Shown here: positions 25,410 through 36,539 of the stretch, one piece after another | How positions within the stretch are numbered: the stretch's first letter is position 1 | Layout: each line of letters begins with the position of its first letter | Source: Mariannaea sp. PMI_226 | Lineage: Eukaryota; Ascomycota; Sordariomycetes; Hypocreales; Nectriaceae | DNA: 64,000 nt | Reading direction: 5' to 3' | Assembly (NCBI GenBank): GCA_024336345.1 | Contig: JANFOG010000006.1 | Coordinates: 806,001-870,000 of the forward strand | The notes under the pieces: model-generated | The model's input: the letters and a program-made list of their open reading frames with translations, nothing else | What the model was told of the DNA's origin: nothing | Databases searched by the model: none | Made by a program: the position numbers and the translations under genes

Positions 25410-26294
25410 TCGAGATAACCCGCTCGCTTATTACTTGGGAGCAACAAGAAGCAACTATTTCTCGAAGGGCGATTCCGAAATGGAGGATGTATCGCGATTA
25501 GGCAGAAGATTGAACGAAAAAGAATAATACTTGGAGGCAATATGCATCCATTCGTGGCAGGCAGACAAAATGCTTCATACGATGGCGTTTGTTTTGGGCG
25601 GGCATGTGCATACGCATGGTTAAATAGATCGGCCAGATCCAATGGTCTAATGATAATATACGTTGAACATTACAATGAATGTCTATTGTGTACTAGAATG
25701 ATCGAGATGATAGATGGTGGGTTTAATGTGAAGCAGAAGTTAAAGGTTAGGGGAAATTGTCATCGTCTGGTAGTCTTAGAAGTTCATAATGAGAACTTTT
25801 AAGGATCGCTGCATCGTTCTTCATGGATACCTCTGTCCTTCTAAGTGGTCTTGCTTGGCTCTCAACTACAGCCCTTCCCCGGCATAGGTGCAACGATAGT
25901 GTGGCTATAGAACTGGAAATTGGGTAGAGGGCAGTGTGATACAGTTGCTGGGCCTGTGTTGCTAACAGTACTGAGAAAGGCCAGGAAATAGTCCTCCCCT
26001 AAATCGGTTTCGCTTGACATCAATAGAGGAGAGAATGTCAGCAAACAACATCATATGTGCTCAGTTAGTCACTTTTGACGTAGTGTATTTCTGCGACGTT
26101 AACCATCGGATAGAGGAACAAACCTATGTTTGTCACATCTTCGTGAATTATACGTCGGGATTGACAATCAGTGTGATGCCACTCATCAAATCAGTCATAT
26201 CATTTTGGCCATTATATTTTGGCGACTAGTCACCAGTATAGTACAGCTGTCATAGGGAGTAAGTTCAAGCGTTCATTGGAAGAATCATCAATTA
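25410..26294. other. Convergent 3' intergenic region (SPT subunit / ELP2)
   Basis: Both flanking genes end here. Short frames, the longest 86 codons at 25542-25802, have no recognisable content. The stretch is best read as untranslated sequence and spacer. Confidence 0.5.
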
Positions 26295-28959
26295 CTATGA
26301 ACCTCCAAGATATTCTTGGCTAAAGGCATACACCCGAAGTGAGCTATCCTCGCCCGCAACTGCGACCTCGAATGGTCGGCCGGCACCCTCTCGAGAGACG
26401 GGCCGCCAGGAGAGTTGGAGAACTGCCTTTGGCAAGCAGAATCTGTAATGGATTCTCATGTTAGCTGATTTTGGTTCACCTATTCACACGCTCTCTTGAA
26501 AAAAAAAAAAGGGAACAAAGAAAAAAAAAAGAGAGAAACAAGGTCAGCGAACTTACGATGCACATGCTGGCTTCTCAATGACCTCGGAGCCATCTTCTTT
26601 GATCAAGCACAATATTAATTTTCCAAGTTCAGTTCCGACGGCAAGGATGAGCCTTCCATTGACCAACTGCGGCAGGAAATCGACGGACGTCACTGGAGTG
26701 CCACAAGCGATAGATGCGGTTTGGGCAAACTGAACCTTTCCGTCCTCTCCGGTCTTGGAGGCCCATATGCGAACCTGCTTGTCTCTACCAGCAGTGGCGA
26801 AGAGAGGAGCTTCAGATGGTGCCCACGCTGCGTCCAAGATCATACGGGTATGGCCCTTGGGGTTGGACTGAAGTAGCTTATACGCGGCATCCTCTTCGGG
26901 GGCTCGCTCGAAGACGGCCCACTGTCGGTCTCGTCCTACACTGAGGAGGTAGTTGTCATCAGCAGAAAAACGCAGCCGCGTGGCAGTGAGAGAGTGAGCC
27001 GTCAGAGGGGGTCGCAGCTCTGTCCAGCGCTCTGTCTCGAAGAGGCGGATGACAGCGTGGTTGGTGGAGCTTGCTTTGCAGGCACTGGCCACAAGCTTGC
27101 CGTCGTTGCTCGTGGCGAGGCACGAAATCTCGTATCCGTGCCCGTACAGCTTCTCCGTCTCGGGCCAGAGGGTGTGGCGAGAGAGAGTCTCCTCGTAAGG
27201 CGGGTGGTCAATTTCGAGATGTGACTTCTTCACCACCGAAGCAGGATCCATGGCGTCGCGATCCCTATCGTCGATTGGCGCAATCTCCTGGTCATCGTCC
27301 ATAGTATCGATGGCCTTATTCGAGAGACCAAGTACAGGCATGTTGGCTGCGTCTGGCATATTTCGGACATTTTTATCATTGCCAATCCCAGCTAGGCGAT
27401 TTAGCATTGAGGCGACTGCCTTGGGCTCGCTGAATACTCGCATCAGCTTCTCATCCGCGCCGGACACGAACTGCGAATCTCCAAGCGAGTCGATGCAGTT
27501 CAAGTCATAGCCGTGAATCTGAGGTCGAGACATCTCATGCCATGTCTCAGGGTCGGAACCTTTCCATCGTGTATGTAATCGAGTGGTTTGGTCTGAACTA
27601 GTCGATAGGAGGAAGTCTCCATTCTTAGCCCAGGAGATGCCAGTCACTGCTCGGGTGTGTCCCGTGACGGCAACACAAGGCCGCCAGCTGTCCTCCGATG
27701 CAACATATTCCCATCGTCTCCAGCTTCCAGTTCGTCCAAGGGTTGCCACCGACTGGCCGTCAGGGGACCAGAGACCCGTCCAGAAACCACCAGTGCTGCC
27801 CGTGGCAGTAGTAGCACCCTTTTCTCTGCTAATCTCACCGAGTCTAACCATGCTGACCCAGATTCCAGAGGAAGGGTCGGCCTCCCAGATAGCAAGAGAG
27901 TTGTCTGCCGAGGTGGAAAGCAGCTGCAGCTTGCCATCCGCCTGTTTACACCATCGCGCACTGTAAATCCAATCCTCGTGGCCTAGGAGCAGCGCCTCAA
28001 AAGTGACCGAGAAGTCCTTGCCGGCAGATTTGAGACGGTGGGCTTTGTTTGAGGGCGACTTCCCCGGCAGGTAAGCGTCGCTCTCAGGGTCAGAGCCACT
28101 GGCTGCTAGGGCCGGCAGTTCCTTGCCCTGGTGAATTCTCCAAATGCGAATGTACTTGTCCTGACTGGCTGATGCGAGAAGCAAATCGCTGCCGGGGCTA
28201 TCAGTTTCCTTGGTGAAGCTGAGAGACCTAATCCAACCTTCATGTCCGCTGAGAGTAGCTTGAACCTCGAACTTGATCTGGTCAGCTTTAGCTTCAGCTG
28301 TCAGGATCTGAATGATATCCCGGGTGCCGGCGGAGGATAGAACGATTGCATCACCGCTCTCATCGAGGTAGCTAAGAGAAAGGCAGAGGGGGAAATATTT
28401 GGGAACAGTCTTGATGGATTGCAGTAGTGAAAGCTGATCATTCTCAAATCTCCAGATTTTGATTGACGCATCTGCGGAACCAGTTGCAATTATCCATTGG
28501 GGAGACTCTGCTTTGACTCTCAAAACAGAGATGCAGTTGATTGCTCCGGTATGCTCTGAGTAAGTTTGAAGAGGGATAAAATCCTCACTTTTAGAAGATG
28601 CCTTCCAGGTGATGAGTGTCTTGTCATCGGAGCCAGTGATGAGATAGGCCGAATCGTCACCATCGGCGTCAGGCAGGAAAGCTACGGCCTTGACAAGTTC
28701 TTTGTGGCTGCTCAGAATGGCTGTGATACCCTTTGTCGGCGTAGCCTTGATAGTAAAGAGAAACCCTGGTTAGTGTATGCTTGATGGTGAAGCTGCAGGG
28801 GAGTGAAAGATGGAGCAAGAGACTCACAGCAGGCCTCCACAAGGCAACGTTGATGTCGGAACCGAACGCTAATATACCGCTGCTACTCCAGTCGGCAACT
28901 GCAGTCTGCCTGTTCGCACCTGTCGACAGGTATTCGACAGAAACGGGAGAACTGGCCAT
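26295..28959 (-). CDS. ELP2: Elongator complex subunit 2 (Elp2, WD40)
   Basis: Elp2 is the double WD40-propeller scaffold of Elongator, which adds the 5-carboxymethyl group to uridine 34 of certain tRNAs, the first step towards mcm5U and mcm5s2U. Exons (minus) 28959-28828, 28745-26557 and 26442-26295 give 822 residues, the family length. WD-type blades are visible throughout: DWSSSGILAFGSDINVALW near the start, ITGSDDKTLITW, ATGSADASIKIW, LSGHEGWIRSL with ASASQDKYIRIW, LGHEDWIYSARW with STSADNSLAIW, TGHTRAVTGISW, YGHGYEISCLA, and GHTRMILDAAW with ATAGRDKQVRIW. The linker between propellers contains the acidic DDDQEIAPIDDRDRDAMDP. The last exon (ending SQEYLGGS) closes the final blade and is joined through a 114-nt intron that ends TTACAG. 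ELP2 starts 1.3 kb from divergent URM1, which acts on the same tRNA base. Confidence 0.97.
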
Positions 28960-30272
28960 CGTCGGGCTTCACCTGTCACCGACGTCGTCGATGTGAGTCT
29001 GAAAATTGTGTCCAACTCGGGATCTGATTGGCTGCGATGGGTTGACATTGAGATCTGTGTGGTGGAAAGCTGCTTATGTCATCTTAGATTTGCCCTGTCC
29101 ATTGGACGCAGCCCGGATTTGGAGCGAACAGCACAAAACCCATAAAGGTTCTTCCAATTACCTTGGATTATGTTAAAATCTGGTTGCAAAGAAAAAAATC
29201 CCAAGGCTTTATATGCCGAAATATTGGCTTATCCTTGTTGAAATCGCATTCACCTATGCCGAGTGAGCACATTGGTAGTGTATACAGCAGCAAAATACAG
29301 CCATCAAGGCCATTCCCCGCAAAGCAAAGACGTCAGTGACCATTGAATAACTCAGCGCACTTGGAAACGCACTGAATACGATTGCCATTCAAGTCACGGT
29401 GTATCCCTATTACAAATCTAGTTTTTATGTTTCAATAAAGAATACTGCCAGAATAACAGCCTGTCACATTCCGTTAGCAACCAGAGAGTGTAGATGTGGT
29501 TCGCAGCAACTGAGAGCCCTTCATGAGGGGACTAACGTAGAGCATGTGGTATTACTCAGATCAACCCGTCGAAGACAAGGAATTTACGCAACATTCGTTT
29601 CTCAGTCTATTTTTCAAACTTAATCCGCGTGGACTCTGTATCGCTCATTATTGGTCCTGATTCCAGCCATGAAGTCTGTAAAAGATTGAATCGTCTGCTC
29701 ACGTGATAACACGTTGATGCCGTAAACGTTACTTGGATATTAGGAGGTAGGTACCTTAGGTGACACCTCCTGCAGTATTTCCAATCTCAACAACACAACT
29801 AAAAACCTCTCATCCTAGTAACCTAAGGTTGCTTTCGTGTCCCATTTGCCTCACCGAGGCAAGGCGTTGGGTTATTGTCAATCATGCAGTGCCGCTGAGC
29901 ATAAGCCGACCGTCAGCCTACAACAAGCGGGACTAACACGCTCCGCGGAACATGGTGGTGGACACCGAAAGGCTACACACAAACATCGAAAGCATCCACG
30001 ATCTAGCATCCCACTCTAGATTACCAACAAGCAGGCATCCAAGCTGGACCAGGACATCAACAACGCAACATCACAGCAACCCGGCAGCGCAGCACAGATC
30101 TTCCATAGACCCTGCAAAGCTGAAGGGACCGGGTATTCGGACAGTCCGCCTTTTTTCTATCGCATCTCAACTGCGCCCCGTGCCGCCGGACTTGCTACAT
30201 CCAGCAAGAACTGCAACGACAACGTCAACTCCTTCGTTTCGCATCATCCTACCCAGTTCTCAAGTCCTCGCC
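28960..30272. promoter_or_regulatory. Shared divergent promoter, ELP2 / URM1
   Basis: The 1313 bases between the two divergent start codons hold no recognisable gene. A perfect inverted repeat (AGGAGGT at 29742-29748 and ACCTCCT at 29765-29771) flanks a GGTACC palindrome near the middle. The right third is the URM1 leader. Confidence 0.5.
29742..29771. repeat. Short inverted repeat around GGTACC
   Basis: The 7-base arms AGGAGGT and ACCTCCT are perfectly complementary, with a 16-base spacer containing the palindrome GGTACC. It lies between ELP2 and URM1. It could be a protein-binding site or chance; pieces of the type AGGTAGGTACCT are common in intergenic DNA of this window. Confidence 0.5.
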
Positions 30273-31514
30273 ATGGCCGACGCCAACGCCGCCAGCCTGC
30301 AGAAGCTCTCCATTACCGTTGAGTTCTCGTAAGCCTTTCATCTCGTTCCCTATTTATGAGCTATCATTTGTGCCACTAGCCCTCCGCCCTCCGCCCTCAT
30401 CCTCCCTCTCACCTCAATCATGCACACCCACCCCCTCCCGTCTGGCGTCTGGCGCCTCCAGCAGGCCTGTTAACGGTGCTTCTTTCGAAAGCCTGTCCCT
30501 GGGAGCTATCCGCTATGCTGCTGGATAGGCGCCTTTCAATGGCTACCTACGCGACGTTTTCTCTTCTCCCATCTTTCCCGCCCCCAGCTTTCTCCAATAC
30601 AGGATTCTCGACAGCCTCTCTTTACCTTCCCATTTTGTGCTTCAATTTTCTTTTTTCTTTCCTGCTTCCTCTTTGGCTCTTTTTCTTTTAGTTGATTCCT
30701 TTTCCTAATCATTCTAATTTTATGATGCTTTCCTCCCCCTTGAATTCGTTCGTGTTTTTTTACTAACCCCCCCGTGTGGGTGCTCACAGTGGCGGACTTG
30801 AGATGCTCTTCGCGAATCAGCGCACCCATGCTCTCAGTCTTCCCGCCGTTGACAAGGATCAAGGTCCGGTCACCATCGCCTATCTCATCGATTACCTATG
30901 CGAGCATGTCATGAAGGATACTCGCAAAGACTTATTCGTCCTCGATAGTCATCTGTATGTCTTTGATCCGTCCTGACCTACTGGCCTCCTTTACTTTACC
31001 CCTTCAACCCCCTCCCCCCCTGTCAATGCAACCTCGTCATCTTCTAGTCGCCTCCGCGTAAGCCTCCTGTACCTCCTGTACCTCTAGATCTTATGCCTAC
31101 ATGGTGTTACAACCATCCCCTCTCCCCTATTTTTACACCATCTTACCTTGCCTTGCTTTCAACTCGATTGGAATATCATAGACTCCTATAATATTGCTAC
31201 GCACACTCCCCTCTCTTCTCTGCTGCAAGTGCCGGCATCATCTTCTACCGGCCGCCACAGGATCTCAATGTTGGATCAACCCCCTCCTCTCACGCTCCTC
31301 CCTTCAGCTCTCTTGTTGTTTTCTCTTCACCCCCCTCCTTTGCAAATAGCCTCTCTCTTGCGTCGTGTAGTTCAGAAGCTGATGAAGTGGCAATAGTCGC
31401 CCAGGTATCCTGGTCCTGATCAACGACGCTGACTGGGAACTCGAAGGCGAGGAGGCTTATGAGATCCAAAGTGGCGACAGCATCTTGTTTGTTTCAACTC
31501 TACATGGAGGCTAG
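30273..31514 (+). CDS. URM1: Urm1, ubiquitin-like sulfur carrier
   Basis: Urm1 is activated at its C-terminal glycine by Uba4, carries sulfur as a thiocarboxylate for 2-thiolation of tRNA wobble uridine, and can also be conjugated to proteins. Exons 30273-30328, 30790-30954 and 31397-31514 join to 112 residues. The beta-grasp fold is visible as [18 protein letters not shown] at the start, [13 protein letters not shown] in the middle and [16 protein letters not shown] near the end. The last residues [11 protein letters not shown] end in the required free Gly-Gly immediately before the stop. Both introns are long for this genome (461 and 442 nt) and pyrimidine-rich, in contrast with the 45-140 nt introns of the neighbours. 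It is divergent from ELP2, which acts in the same modification pathway. Confidence 0.96.
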
Positions 31515-33505
31515 GTTTTTATCAAAACCGACAGTCTTTGACTGCATTTCTCATCGGCCACTCGTTGGCCCGACCTCTGTTGAAGATTCGAGATGCAGCA
31601 AGTCTTGTGCAACAATCATCCCTTGCATGAGACCTTTTTGAACGGGACAGAGTTAGAGAACTTGAGAGACAGCGTCGGCCTTTGGTTATTATTCCTTGGC
31701 AAAGCAAGATTCGGTCTCAAAGTTGTGGTCCAGCCCCCCTTGTCTTGGGCCGAATCGCCTTCCTTGGGGTTCTCTCCCATGGACTGTTGCCTAGAAGGTC
31801 AGAAACAACTTCCTGCGTTGCCTCTTGCTCCCTTCTTTCCAATCTAAGTATCTCTATCTTGGCGACCTCGGCTACCAGAAATCAATCAAGTAGTTACCGA
31901 TATAGTCTGCCGCCCAAATCACCTTTGCAAAGTCTCATATTACACTTAGCCCACATTTCTCATAAGATAGAAGACAGCTTGTGGTGGTAGTCATTTTCCC
32001 TACTCAACTCAACTCATGACCTTTTCGCTCCACTTGGCAAGAATGCTCGTCTTGCAGATGGGCTCGCCGAGGAGATTGGGTTTGCATCTAACTAGACTCT
32101 CAAGCTTTGCCGCTTACATTTCGTCTATCCTAAACATTGAAGGCAAATAGTTGAGACGACAACGGAAAGATGCATGCATAGCCACCGGGCCGCCCGATGT
32201 TACTTCATTGAGAAAGGGAAAGCAAAAAAGAGGACATGTCTTTTTCGTCCCGTGCCGTACCGTACTCAAACCGTTCACATAGCCCTGCCTTTCTATCTGC
32301 TTCTTTCCTGCTGATGAGCGGTGAAGATGCATCTGCTGGAGGAAAACTACGTGAGACAAAACATGTGCATGTCAACTGAGACTCTGATGAGTCGCCTAAT
32401 GTGGTGACGTTTGCTTCTCTCGCTTTCTTCTCACTCTCTCACTGTATACACGAAAACGACGATCCCCTTGTCCATTTAGCCGCTGGACATTTCCTCCAGC
32501 CTCTCTTGTGTGAAGCGGTGAATCCAGGCCACATATCTCAACGATAAATACATACAGTTCTAGTTTACTGTACGCATCGACCGGAATATGCAGCCTTGCT
32601 CCACCGTTTGTTTGTTTTGTACTACCATACCTATCTACTTACATGCTTTTCTTCCCCTAGCTATGCAGCCTCTCTTCTCAAGAAAGTGTCCCGCATGCTG
32701 ATCAAACCTATCAGCGACGCGAACTCGAGACAAAATGCTTACAATACATCGAGGCAATGTTCGTTGGCAGCCATCCTCACATTTCTATCGCCACTGCTCC
32801 CTTTACCGCCTTTTTTTTCCTACGTAAAGAAAAAAATTCCTCCATCTTCGTCATGCTTGCCCCATCACTTCCAGGACGGAACATTCCCTAGAGATCAAAT
32901 TGCTGCCCGACCAAGTCGACATCTTAGACTCGAACACGGGGCACCCGTTTCCTTTGGATAACTGGTTAGTCCTTGTATCTCGGGAACAAGTCTGCATCCG
33001 AAAGATCAGTCGTCTCCATCGTACTGTCGTTGACGGCATCAAGGATGACGACATTTACCCCAAGATTTTTTTCCCTCGCTTTCCACGCTGGGCCAGGGAA
33101 AAACCGCTGTCTAGGGCATCATCCAGCATCAGCATCTCATATTTTCTTCTAGCGAGGTTACAATGTGCGAGCAAGAGTGTGAACAAAAACTTGTTTTGGG
33201 TTCAGTTATATTTTTTTTTCTTTTTCTTTCTTCTTTCTTTTCCTCCACAAACCCACTGGAGTATGTAGTTTACTTCATTTTTTTTTTTTTTATTTTTTTA
33301 TTTTTTGGAACTTTTTGCCTCCATCAACGAACAAGATACTGAAACCCATCCGCGATCTGAAATTTTCTTTTTCCTTCTTCCCCTTTCCAGTGTGAACCGA
33401 CAATTAATTACTCCATACCAAACTTCTACTTAGTTCCTGTGTTAGGGCTCAGCCAAGTCTGCAAGAGCCCCCGTTCTGTGGCCAACAACTCATCTTAGGG
33501 TACCT

Positions 33506-33545
<40 letters not shown>

Positions 33546-34830
33546 GGGTGTACAGAATAGGTGCAAGTCTCCGTACGTACGTACATACATACAGTCCACG
33601 TGTGGAGGCACAAAGCTGGAGGGGGGCCGTGGCTGTAGCTCCACGCGATATATGCAGGGCCCATGGGAAAGTCCAAGGATTATGCAAGTCACAGCTTTCG
33701 TCCCAAGTCAGGGAATATCATGTTCATCCCATGGGTCGTCGTCAAACAGCTGCAGTAGCTAGCCATTGTTCGATTAAGTAGAAGGGGTGGGAAATAGCGT
33801 CTAACATTGCAACAAAGCCGACAATACGGTCTTCCAAGAGTAAGGACATGTCCACCCTCCTCCACCACATACTCCGATGCCATACAGAAGTGCTCTCGGG
33901 TCTGAAAACCCCGTGATGCAATGCATTTCCCACACCCCTCAAAACGAATAAGCTCTCGTAAACAAGAAACAAGCAGATAAACAAGCAAAAGAGCAGCAAA
34001 TCCAGAAATCCTCTCCCAGTTGGGTCCGCTTTTCCCAGGCCAGACCAATTAGTCCAAGAAATATGCCCAAATGAGGGGAAACTCCCTCCAGCTCCAGACC
34101 AAACCTCCCATCATCCGGATATCCTTCGCATCAATCCCAAAAAGGAGGATGAACACACACAAACGCTCCGACCCAAGTGCCAATGATTAGAAGGAAAAAA
34201 AAAAGAGAGAGAAAAAGATAAAACAATAGACAAGAACACAACAAGCCTCCGCTGTTGTACATGAACAGATTTGTCGAACAGAGTGACAAAAAAGAGCAAT
34301 AAAAGACAGCAAGATAACCAACCACCTTCGGGATGACACCCGATTCGCAGGGAAAATGTTGAGACAACCGCCGTGAAAGCAGACAACTTTCGTACCTTTT
34401 GAAGAGATGAAAAAAAGAGAAAAAGAAAAAGAAAGAAAAAAGAAAGAAAAAAAAAAGGACGACTCCCACCTCCCCTTGCAGCGTTGGCCATCCTTGCCAG
34501 AACGCTCCAATTTTTTTCTGACTCCTGAATTCTCCGCTCCCATTTTCGATTTCCGTTATGCAGCAGCAAAAGCGCAGCAAAGATCAAACAAAATACACCG
34601 CCGACCGACGTCCCAGTATTGTCGCGCAAAAATATGAACAAGAACAAGTCAAAATTCATGCTGATTTGCCGCCCTCATTGTCCTGTTTTATCCCTGAAGA
34701 CCGAAATCATTGATTAACCCGGCCACTTTTTGTTTTAAATTTGCCTTTCCTTTCAAGGCAGTGAAGTAAGAACCTTGGCAGGTGACTTGTATCTTTTTCG
34801 TGATTGTCATCATATCGTAAACTGATCTTC
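31515..34830. other. Convergent intergenic region (URM1 / zinc-finger gene)
   Basis: URM1 and the zinc-finger gene converge over 3.3 kb. Open frames here have no domain or splice structure I can recognise. The region has a TG microsatellite (33511-33541) and long T- and A-rich low-complexity patches near 33210-33305 and 34190-34460. Part must be 3' untranslated sequence of both genes. Confidence 0.45.
33511..33541. repeat. TG dinucleotide microsatellite
   Basis: Fifteen TG units plus one T, followed about 30 bases later by a short run of GTAC/CATA tetranucleotides. The frames translated through it are artefacts. Confidence 0.95.
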
Positions 34831-36539
34831 TCAATACATCCGCTCGGAGAAGCCCATGCCACGAGTGTGCTCGTTCTCGTACATGAGCCCGCTGGGGTTG
34901 GATGGTTGCACTGGATGGTGCTCTCCATCCATCTCAAACATGTCGTAGCCACTAGCTTGATGGCCACGTTGCATGTTGTTGTTCATCATACTTGGGTGGT
35001 TGCGGCTCATGCTGTAGGCAGCCAAGCTACCAGGGTGAGACACCGGATGGTGCTGGTTGTGAGGGTAGGCCTGCTGTGGGGAGGGGATCTGAGGAAGAGG
35101 AAACTGAGCGGTGACCGGAGGCGTAGGCGCTGTGGACGGCGACTTTGAGGCCGCTCTCAAGGCCGACTTGGAGCTAGATTTGGAGCCGGAGCTAACCTTG
35201 GACTTTCGCTCTGCGACAGTGCGGGCCTTGCCACGTCCTTTGATCCCCTTGTTGCTGTTTTTGTAGTGAGTAGCGAAGTACTCAAAGAGGTCACGGTCGT
35301 TCTCGGGGATCTCGTGGCCGCAGTTGAGCATGTGGGCAAACTTGGCGGTGAGGACTTTGAGGGTTTGTTTGTGAAAGTTGTTCTGGTGAGTCTATTCCCG
35401 CTGGTTAGCAGCTTTTCCACATCTTCAATGAGTCCTCTGTTATGTACCTTCATGTTGCCGAGCTGCGAAAAAGTCTTATTGCAATCATCCAGCTTGCAGA
35501 TGAAAGGCTTCAGACCCTGATGTGTCTGCTCATGGGCCCTGACGTTGCCCCGTTGAGCAAATCGTCGCCCGCATTGCTCGCAAGAAAAAGGTCGCTCTCC
35601 GGTGTGACGGCGCACATGAGTCTGGTTGCAGGTTAGTAAGTTGGTCCTTCCAAATGGAATACTAGGTTACGTACCTTCAGGTTCCCAAGCTGAGAGAAGG
35701 TGAGCTTGCAGCCAGGAAAGTCACAGGGCTATCAGAAGTCAGCTTGAGTAAACTCGTTGCGGGATATGGTTAGGGCATACATAGGGCTTGTCTCCAGTAT
35801 GAGTTCTGCGGTGGATCTCAAGGTGTGTCTTCTGGGAGAATGTCTTCTTGCAGCTTGGGCCGTCGCACACATAGCGCTTCCTGGGCTTGCAGTCGACCGG
35901 TACAGGAGTGGTATGCTCACTACCTGCCTCTGATGAAGGAGTCATAGGATGCTGCAGAACCTCAGTCTGAGGCTGCTTATCTTCCTTTCGCTGGATCGCC
36001 TTCATCAGCTCGTCAACTTCAGTCTCAAAGTTAACCTGTAGCTCAGGATTGAGTGTCTCATTAGAAGTGATGGTCTTGGAGTTAAGATTTGGGTTCGATG
36101 CGGATCGTGTAAGAGAGGCCTGAGAGTCGCTTCCAGCAGGGGAAGGTGCTTGCTCCCCATATGGGTGCTTGAGGTCCCTGGAAAATGGAACAGTTCGGCT
36201 GTTGTCGGCGTCATGTCCCATAGCTCGGCGGTCGTGGTATTCAGGCTTGAAGTGAGGAGACTGGTGAGGAGGAGTAGGTGGGCCATGATAGGCTCCAAAC
36301 TGATATTGGCTGGGAGCCTGGTAGTGAGGAGGGGGCGCAATGCTGTTCAATGGGCCAGAGCTGTACGAGGTGGTGACCATATACTGGGGAGCCATAACTG
36401 GGCGCTGGAGAGGAGACGAGGTGGTTCGGTTGTCGAAAGGCATCATGGTTGAACCTTCCATAAGAGAATAGTCTCCGTGCATTTGCTGAGGCCAGCGGCC
36501 CCAGTGGGAGGGTGCCGAAGGCGGACTGGTAAGAGCCAT
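34831..36539 (-). CDS. C2H2 zinc-finger transcription factor (four fingers)
   Basis: Exons (minus) 36539-35781, 35728-35675, 35621-35448 and 35391-34831 give 515 residues; all three introns are 52-56 nt. Four consecutive C2H2 fingers follow each other with TGDKPY/TGERPF-type linkers: Cys225-Cys230-His243-His247, Cys255-Cys260-His273-His277, Cys285-Cys288-His301-His305 and Cys313-Cys318-His331-His336. Three of the finger boundaries coincide with introns. The N-terminal 220 residues are rich in Pro, Ser, Tyr and Gln; a conserved-looking block AHMLNCGHEIPENDRDLFEYF follows the fingers, then a basic Ser/Lys stretch and a Pro/His/Asn/Met-rich tail. Sequence-specific nuclear DNA binding is well supported; target genes are not. 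It recalls Azf1-like fungal regulators, but I cannot name an orthologue. A TTG upstream is not a start; the ATG at 36539 is used. More than 25 kb upstream of it lacks recognised genes. Confidence 0.92.
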
